From: Congeria kusceri | Lineage: Eukaryota > Mollusca > Bivalvia > Myida > Dreissenidae | Reading direction: 5' to 3' | DNA: 64,000 nt | NCBI GenBank assembly: GCA_027627225.1 | Contig: JAPFQT010000087.1 | Coordinates: 496,001-560,000, forward strand | Part shown: positions 56,407-64,000 of the stretch, one piece after another | How the letters are laid out: every line of letters starts with the position of its first letter | Position numbering within the stretch: the stretch's first letter is position 1 | Program-made: the position numbers and the translations under genes | The notes under the pieces: model-generated | The model's input: the letters and a program-made list of their open reading frames with translations, nothing else | What the model was told of the DNA's origin: nothing | Database searches by the model: none

Positions 56407-56983
56407 CTGAAAATACAACAAAATATCAATTAAAATCAGTTAAACAAAAGAGTTCTTATCAAGTGTTTATGTTACTAACCCACAATAGAATAGCTCAAAT
56501 TTTCAAAGTGCTTCAACAGTTTGTTTGTGAGGGCTTTATATTTCTATAGGTTTTATTTACCTTTGATTTTTTTAGACTTTTCTTGATAATTTTAATTTAA
56601 TAATATCTGATGTTATTTGTTTTAAAAGGAGATACACTTTTGTACACTCACCCTTTTGAAACAATACTTTTTATCACTTGTTATTCATTATACATTTTTA
56701 CAGATACATGTGTTCTCTACAAATGTATTTACACACGAGATTTAAAACTGAATGTACAGCAAGGTAAGGCAAAAAAACACAAGCCATACCAATCCGGTCG
56801 AGGCCTTGTAAGACAGGAATGATTCAAAAATGATTCTGAGCTGGGAAAAATGATGTCAAACCAGATGTTCCACTTGATACAGTTTATTTGGCAGGAAATC
56901 ACAGTTACTCGGCTGCTTAAGACCACGACACATTCTGAAGTTTAAGAAAAAACATTTTTGATGTATTGACAAGCAGAACCTAC

Positions 56984-57053
56984 ACAAGGCTGACCCAGCC
57001 GACATAGACAGATAAAGCATGAGTTTCGGGCATCCAAAATGATTACGCACTCT
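56984..57053 (-). CDS. Candidate upstream exon, 70 bp
   Basis: Minus strand: very good acceptor (AAGAACTTTCTTTTTCAG) and a fair donor (CCTTGT|GTAGGT). Read from phase 0 it encodes RVRNHFGCPKLMLYLSMSAG + SAL and ends one base into a codon (T), which with GC of 56406 gives Cys. Phase fits the next exon, but the peptide is unremarkable, two other frames are also open, and this could be chance. Confidence 0.3.
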
Positions 57054-57224
57054 CTGAAAAAGAAAGTTCTTATTACAGACTGGTAATACACTGGCACCAA
57101 TTTACCAGTGAATGGCATCCAAGCGAAGCTTACCCTTTGGTACATGGCATAATACAAAACAAACTACCATAATGCAAAAAAAGATTTACCTACACTCCTG
57201 GCTAAAACTTTGAAATATGTTATG

Positions 57225-58015
57225 AAACAAGAGCTGTTTGTAGCCCTCTAGGTTAAAAGCAATCTTTAAAATATTAATGGTGAAGATCGGATGAAAACTG
57301 TTGGACATAGGGAGCGGAAACTGCTACAAAAAGCCAATTTTAGATAAATCAAGGGCCAATTTTAGATAAATCAAGGGCCATAACTCTGCAGTTCCTGGCG
57401 AAATTTGGTATTTAATTGAACTTGGCTTAGATATTATAACATCAAACATCTTCATCAAGTTTGGTGAAGATCTGATGAAAAACTGTTGGACTTACAGAGT
57501 GGAAACAGGTATAAAGGCTAATTTTAGATCATTCACGGGCCATAATTCCACAGTTATTTAGACGATTTGGTTGATAATAAAACATGACAAGCCCACAAAG
57601 ATTTTCAACAAGTATGGTGAAGATCAGATATAAAACTGTTGGGACATAGAGAACAGAAATGGCTAAAAAGGCCAATTTTAGATAAGTTATGACTCCACAA
57701 TTCCTGGGGCAATTTGGCTGATTATGGAACTTGGCTGATGTATTGTGCCCACAAACATTTTCATGACGTTTGGTTAAGATTGGTTGAACATTGTTGGACT
57801 TCAGTGGAAACCACTAAAAAAGCCAATTTCACATAATTCAAGGGTCATTACTCTACAATTCCAAGGATGATTTGACTGACGATCGAACTTAGCAGAGATA
57901 TTATTATAATAAAGATTTTCATGGCAAATTACGGACAACGGATGAAAAATCAACAGACCAGAACAACCTGACAATATCTGCATGTGCCCTTCAGATGCTG
58001 CATATAAAGTTTAAT
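57225..58015 (+). mobile_element. Satellite-core element E10
   Basis: Head AACAAGAGCTGTTTGTAGCC. Four to five monomers of about 153-185 bp with GATGAAAACTGTTGGACATA and TTTTAGATAAATCAAGGGCC + ATAACTCTGCA. The first monomer holds an internal 27-bp duplication (GCCAATTTTAGATAAATCAA twice), which explains its extra length. No clear tail. Non-coding. Confidence 0.78.
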
Positions 58016-58194
58016 TGAATTTGAGTAATTAGTTCCCAAGAACTTGCGGGAAAACAAACATTTAAATATTATGTTAATAATCAAATCAGACTGGAATGAC
58101 CTGACAGTCTGCATATGTCTTCTTGATAGGGATGCTACACATAAAAGTTTATTGAAATAGTCATTAGTTCCTTATGGCCCTTGATTTATATAAA

Positions 58195-59890
58195 ATTAAA
58201 CAAAGGGCAATTACTCCATCAATATTTTAGAAATAGTTATAGTCCTTGTTCTCTGCACTTCTTCTCATTGTCCTCTATCATACTATGAAGTTCCATTTGA
58301 ATCCCTTCAATACTAATGGAGTTGACCTTTAAATGAGACCTGTACCTAGGACATACGGACCTGGTGCTTGGATGTGACATACCACATCATGATGCCAAAT
58401 GGTGATCATTTATGTCAACATATATGAAAATCCCTCCATGGATGACAAAATTATACTATGGACAAATATTTGACCTTGAATTGTGACCTTCACCTTGGAC
58501 CTGGTTCTTGCGTGCGACACGCCATCTCACCACGTTTAACACTTCTGACAAGTTATTACAATATCCATCTATGCTGGACAAAGTTGTGCTACAGAAGGTA
58601 TTTTGGATTGTTTTCTTATATTTTATATTTGACCTTGAACTGCGACCTTGACATTGGACATAGGGACCTTGGACCTAGGGACACTGTCATTGCGATCCAC
58701 ATGCCGTCTCATCATCCTCAACATTTCTGTTATTTGAAAATCTATCAATGCTGAACAAAGATATTTTCCAAATAAAGTCTTAAAGATTGATGTCTTATAT
58801 TTGACCTTTAAGCTTGACCTAGTTCTTGCACAAAACATGCCATCTAACCATCCTCAACACTTCTATTAGGTTATTTGAAAATCCATTCATACTGAACAAA
58901 GACATACCGTAATTACTCTATGTTTTCAGACACTTAAAAATATTTTTTTTTCATTCAATATTTTGAATTGGAATAAAACATGTTTCATACGCATGGCAAT
59001 TTATAATGTATGCATGTTTTTAGAACTTAATATTAATTACGTTTTTATGAAAGAACATTGAATGTTAAATTACAGTACAGCAAAAATAAGACAACAAAAT
59101 CAACAGATTTTGATTAATAAACCCAACTTTTAACCAGTGTTAGAAAATATATTGTCATAAATAATGGGTTTTAAACTGACTGTCCGAAAATAAAGAGTTA
59201 CAAAAAATAATAATTTTGGCTAAAAAAGAGGGTGTCCGAAAACTTAAGAGTGTCCGAAAACTTCGATTAATTACTCAGGACAAAGTGTTAAGGATTGATT
59301 TCTTATATTTGACCTTTGAACTTGAATTGTGACCTTGACCTTAGACCTAGGGACATGGTTCTTGCATGCAACACACCATCTCACCATTCTCAACACTTCT
59401 GCCAAGTTATTTTGAATGTCCATCCAAGCTGGACAAAGTTATTCTCTGGACACAGTATTTTGGATTGATTCCTTATATTGACCATAGACCTTAAATTTGA
59501 TTTGACCTTGGACCTAGGGACCATGGTTCTTGAGCGACACTCAGTCTCACCATTCACCATGCTTATCACTCCTGCCAATTATTTGAAAATCCATCCTGCT
59601 AGACAAAGTTAAGCTCCGGACAAAGTGTTAAAAATTTATTTCCCATATTTGACCTTTGACCATGAATTGGCACCTTGACCTTGGACCTAGGGACCTGGTT
59701 CTTGCAGGCGACATTCCATCGCACCATGCTTATCACTTCTGCCAATTATTTGAAAATCCATGCTGCTGGACAAAGTTATGCTCCGGACAGAGTGTGAAGG
59801 ATTGATTTCTGGATTGATTTCTTATATTTGACATTTTATAAAGTTATGCTCCAGACAATTATTTGCAACATTATGCTGTATAAGTTATGA
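58195..59890 (+). mobile_element. Satellite-core element E11
   Basis: Starts with an E6-type monomer (CAAAGGGCAATTACTCCATC, TCTCATTGTCCTCTATCATA) and continues with at least seven diverged monomers of about 160-170 bp carrying TTGACCTTGAATTGTGACCT, GGACCTAGGGACCTGGTTCT and CTGGACAAAGTTATGCTCCG. Around 58920-59270 a more AT-rich block interrupts the order. Mixed monomer types suggest recombination between families E6 and E8/E11. Confidence 0.72.
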
Positions 59891-60735
59891 GTTGCATACC
59901 ACATTGGAGACATATTGGCTGAGGTCTGTGCTGTCAGAGTGTTTTATAGTTGTATCTGCTTTTGTTTTGTGTTTCCAATAGCATTTTTAATTATGAATCC
60001 ATATGTGAAGCTTTATAAGCTGCAAATTCATCTTTTACAACTCAATATTTATACTATAATATCAATCTTCACTATAGTTTTTTTAAATACTTTTTTTCGA
60101 AGGACTTGAACATTCAGGCATAGGCCGTACAATTTCATCTTGCCAGAATATTAATGCTAACTGTGACAAACTATATTATTTCAGCATGTAAAAGTAGCTA
60201 CAGAAATTGATTGCTGCATTACTTGTTATTTTAGAAAAACTTCTCACCACATAGATTGTCTTTCAATGGTAAGTTCTGTGACTCGTACATTGGCAACGGT
60301 ATAGCATTATTCGTAAGATTGAGTTACTTTTTATATGGGCAATATCGTCTAGTTATGGCGAATTTAGTCCTATATTAAAAGTAATACTAAATTCTTAATA
60401 ATTAGAATTAAGACAATCAAGGGTAAGGATATCTATTTATATATAGGCAATTACTTCCCATATAAAGTTACTAAAATAAATATTTACCAAGGGCCTAACA
60501 AGTAATGCTACTGTGAGTAACTCAGTGCTGGCTTATGGTAAATTGCTCTGTGTCCTGCATGTACCAAGATTTTCCTCCAAGATGGGAGTGGTAGGCATAT
60601 ACGTGACGATACTGAAAGCGATTCCAGACAGGCGGGAATTTAACATGCCAAATAATTCCCGGTCCCAGGACTTAAGTTGGATTTTAGATCCTGATACAGG
60701 TCTTTTTCTACTGCTTTCACGGGTCCGATAGTCGG
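59891..60735. other. No firm feature
   Basis: AT-rich. A 34-base segment at 60235-60268 has a perfect donor (AATG|GTAAGT) and a fair acceptor, but is too short to support a gene alone. Confidence 0.45.
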
Positions 60736-61535
60736 CCCCGTTTCCAATGCCAAATATGCATTATTTTTCCCAATTCTGACAAAAAAATGAAAGTGAAAAT
60801 TCGATTTTTCAATACTTTACAGCCGATTTTTTTCACACTGGCTTTTCATTTGGATATCCTATAATTTTATCGTTGAAATTGTTTAAAAGGGGAGAACACT
60901 CTAATAGCTGTGTACTAAAATGGGTAACACAAAAAAAAGATTTGTTTTTCCTCTATCATGATGAAATGTAACCTGAATTTGGGCAACTATTTTGTTATTT
61001 ACACAAGTGGATGTGTCAGTTAATGGAAGGATTTAAATATAAGTAGGTAAAGATTGCTTTTCAAGTTATCAGATTTTCGCGACCTACGTAATGTAGGCCC
61101 TGCACAATGTTTATTAACACATCATGAAAACTAAATTATGTAGACAGTAGATCCCACAATTTTATTATGTGAAGTTGGTCAGATTTGGTGATGCTTTTTT
61201 AGAAATATAGACATACTTATAGGAAATGAAACATATATATGATTACAAACTCTTGGTTGCCTGGCTTGCTTAGGTATTTATCACTGCTGTTAAATTATTA
61301 TTTATTGATTTAAAACTGTAAATTTTGTTATAATACTTACAATTTAGCGGTACAAATTTGTCCCAATTTTGACAATTTTACCTCGTGAATTTCCCAATTT
61401 AACCAAGGTACTTTTTCCCAAATAGGTCAGAAAAAGGCCTGTGGTAATACTGACACCCCGAGGTTCTAGGGTGGGGAATTAGACCAACAAAAAGAAGCCC
61501 CCCACCCCCCCCGGGAGAAAATATTGATAGGTGCA
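60736..61535 (-). repeat. Repeat related to the insert in E1
   Basis: 61436-61535 on the minus strand carries GCACCTATCAATATTTTCTC then CCGGGGGGGG and TCTAATTCCCCACCCTAGAA + CCTCGGGG, matching 4826-4940. The rest (TTTTTCCCAAATAGGTC, TTTGTCCCAATTTTGAC, CGTGAATTTCCCAATTTAAC) is probably the body of a longer element missing from the E1 copy. The outer boundary at the left is uncertain. Confidence 0.5.
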
Positions 61536-63593
61536 ATAATAAGCATCCTAGTGCCTGTTGTTCTGATCACTTCATGCATGCTCTGTTCTTTAGATACCAT
61601 TCCTCTTAATGATATTATGAAATTGTACTTAAATAAGGTTTGACCATACTCGTTTTTAAAATATATTAAATCTGAACAAAATATCTATCTTCAATTTCAA
61701 AATACAAAATCTGTAAAATATCACTTTATAAACAAATGACAGAATTAGACAAGAATAACGATCTCCCGTAAAAAGCAAGCTTCTTTCGATACCGTTACTT
61801 GTACTTGTTTGGGTTATGGCGTCATATAAAGCTAGTGTACATGCTATTGTTCTTTACAAACTTACAGAGAAATCAATTTTAATCTCTATTATAGTGAAAT
61901 ACTTTTCAGTTTAAGTTCGAAAAATCGAGTTAATATCGCTGTTATTCTATAGCATCTTGTGAAGAAACGGTGTCTAAGACATAACGGTATCTGAAGAATA
62001 AGCGATAACGTACTGATAATGTATTGTACCTTTGACCATGACTTCGTTTCGATTTTTTCGTTATAAAATATTTATCTCAGTACTGTTTATTTATGTTATT
62101 TGTTTCATTATTGTAAATGGAAATGAAAACAATTAAGTTACCTTGGTCACGTCCTAATTAATTGCTAAACCCATTTATAATCTGCAACTGTATACATTTG
62201 TGTTGACATTTCCGTCATTTTACCGGAAGTAATGTATCATGAGATCATTAGACAGTTCGGTCCCAAGACAAATTGGTCTAAATATAAACAAAGCAAAACT
62301 CCAGCTGCGACAGCAGGAGAGCTCTTATTAGCAGCCCGAGGTATATATGGCAAGTGACCGACTGCCAAAAACAATGCACAGGACATCACAAAAACACAAA
62401 ACAAACACAAAACACACGTGAATAAAACTGGATTTACCGCCTTGGAACGGTCAATGCAAAGCATTGGGGGTTTAAACCGGTTTATGTGCGCACAAACCTC
62501 ACTAGGCGCAGAATTATTCACAAAATATGTAAGTGTAAACCACATAGCATCACAGTGAGCAAAGACCATTCGGTTCAGAGATTCATAAAACACTTAAAAC
62601 ATACGCCCTTGTCTTCAACAAAATGCATGTTTTGTTTTAATTATCTTATGGTGGACATGATAAATATTATAATAAAATATAATACAACTATAAACACAAC
62701 GTTTCTTAGCTTTTTTTATTATTATTATATAATATCAATAATACAATTATTATTTTATTACAAGTATAAGCTTACCATGCAAAAATGGATGTTTCAAATC
62801 AAAACACATTTCATGTAAATAGACCAGTGAAAAAACATGACTAATACTGGAAGCAATCTAAAACAAATTGTGCTAACACAAATTAACAGCATAAATAATT
62901 GCATAAACCACTTTTGTAAAGTCAGCAAAATATTAACAAAACTTGCAATATTAACTGAAACAAAGTATTGTATTGTATTTTTATAAACTCAGCATATAAA
63001 CGTAAGAACATATTATACTAGTTTCATAAAATCCAGTGGAAAAGTAGAATCTAACAAAGGCCATACACATTTGATTCTATGTATAGCGTCCGTACGATTA
63101 TTTGAAATATACCAACCAGGCGGGAAACAACCAGTCGATAAACCAACATTTTCCTTTCACAACCTATTTATGACATTGGTACGAGCTTCAGCAATAGTTT
63201 ACTTGCAAAATTGTAATGTATCAACTTCACATTGGGAACCTACTTTAACACAGTAATTTAACTGTGTAAATTGACTAGTTCCACATGTTTTCACAAATAT
63301 TGGTAAAAAAGTAATTGTTTTTCTTTAAAAAAATAAAAAAATGTTATACGCTTTCCAACTCGATTTTTCACAGTGTCAATTTTGTTTCGTTCAGGCATTC
63401 GAAAACCTACAAGCCCGAGGACGCTAAACAAAGAGTCAAATTGGTATAGCCTAACGATTTTCACTTTTCTTCTATTAATTATAATAACATTCGGAGAGCG
63501 TGCCACTGAGCTAAAATAGGTAACCCGGCATAACATTGGAACTGTTCGGTGATAGGTTAACTCCCTTGTCAAATTTCTCATTAAAAATATCCT
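61536..63593. other. Long stretch without a firm feature
   Basis: 2 kb. A minus-strand frame of 118 codons at 62237-62593 has a hydrophobic stretch (VLFTCVLCLFCVFVMSCALF), but it lacks splice sites or a recognisable domain, and its DNA (GGTTTAAACCGGTTTATGTG) looks repeat-like. Near 63500 minus-strand TTTAGCTCAGTGGCACGCTC resembles a tRNA A box without a properly spaced B box. Confidence 0.4.
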
Positions 63594-64000
63594 GGATCAT
63601 AACTGTCCACAGATTGAGGAAATGACAATTTTCCACGTTTTTGTCACAGATTCCAAAAATAAAAGCATAGTGAATTTAAATTTGCGAAATAACACTTATG
63701 AGTAATTAGCAGCTGAAATTGATAAAATTATAAAGCGTTTGTAACGCTAAACGATGGTTTACACGCTAAACGATGTAATACGTGGATCACTTACATAAAG
63801 TAAAAAATGCAGTGATACGTATGGAAATCCGAATGGCCAAATCGTTTTGTTCCGGAGGACTGAAGTTGGAACCCTGGTGGTAGCAACTTTTTTTCTGTTC
63901 TTATTTTTTTTAAATCCTTTCTTGTTATTATACTGGAGCTCTTTAGTTCCAATGTTTAAATCTGTCGAGCTAAGGCATTTAATGGCATATTTCCAAAAAT
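63594..64000 (+). mobile_element. TIR element with tRNA-like segment, cut by window end
   Basis: Opposite orientation to 32147-32639. Begins with a decayed end (AACTGTCCACAGATTGAGG), then TTGTCACAGATTCCAAAAAT + AAAAG, a block with ACGCTAAACGATG twice, the tRNA-like segment (63826-63884), and GAGCTAAGGCATTTAATGGC + ATATTTCCAAAAAT. The last terminus should lie within about 40 bases beyond the window. Confidence 0.78.
63826..63884 (+). repeat. tRNA-like segment at window end
   Basis: AATCCGAATGGCCAAATCGT (decayed A box), TTTGTTCCGGAGGACTGAAG and TTGGAACCCTGG (decayed B box, normally GTTCGAACC). More diverged than the copies at 14341 and 32281. Confidence 0.6.

Noticed and set aside
60235..60268. 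34-base plus-strand micro-exon with a perfect GTAAGT donor
   Set aside because: Too short to judge, with no partner exon in a compatible phase nearby.
62237..62593. 118-codon minus-strand frame with a hydrophobic stretch
   Set aside because: No homologous motif, no splice sites at its ends, and the DNA resembles dispersed repeat sequence; kept only as a note.
63480..63545. A-box-like TAGCTCAGTGG on the minus strand
   Set aside because: The only B-box-like sequence is more than 100 bases away; stems cannot be formed.

Overview
This is AT-rich animal nuclear DNA with no operons, no bacterial-style gene packing and no long conserved reading frame. It is built almost entirely of transposable-element fragments, minisatellites and simple repeats. 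Several families seen here (the satellite-core elements with monomers ending 'GGGGCATAACTCTGTCAAAA', 'GACCTTGAATTGTGACCTTG' or 'TTGCGGTTTCAGAGGAGAAG', and tRNA-headed SINEs) are of a style I associate with bivalve molluscs. A heterodont bivalve, possibly a dreissenid, is my best guess; that is inference from repeat style, not a proven identification.

Layout. 1-7 kb: minisatellites of 31 bp and 26 bp, one palindromic repeat and a satellite-core element. 7-18.4 kb: four more satellite-core elements (one, at 10.05-14.31 kb, is the middle layer of a three-level nest of transposons), a 29-bp minisatellite grown from the end of a dispersed repeat, and a 1.2-kb array of a 26-bp unit. 18.4-29 kb: simple repeats, short DNA transposons (two PIF/Harbinger-type, one hAT-like carrying a perfect 40-bp palindrome), a 22-bp minisatellite and long unrecognised stretches. 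29-37.3 kb: a cluster of palindromic repeats, an intact TIR element containing a tRNA-like segment, a satellite-core element and a 1.6-kb Harbinger-like element. 37.3-47.5 kb: 24-bp, 26-bp and ~55-bp minisatellites, a Tc1-like transposase scrap and a SINE. 47.5-64 kb: more satellite-core elements, a Harbinger-type MITE, a second Tc1-like scrap, and the only plausible host coding sequence: phase-compatible candidate exons on the minus strand between about 52.8 and 57.05 kb. The window ends inside another copy of the tRNA-bearing TIR element.

Nearly all ATG-to-stop reading frames over 60 codons are chance or repeat-generated (for example poly-Asn/poly-Leu from triplet repeats, or open frames through 24- and 26-bp minisatellites). 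No autonomous transposase, reverse transcriptase, rRNA, CRISPR or intact tRNA gene was recognised. The main interest is structural: recurrent element designs, nested insertions, tandem amplification of element ends, and large palindromes. All homologies were judged by eye, so boundaries are usually good to about 5-30 bases.
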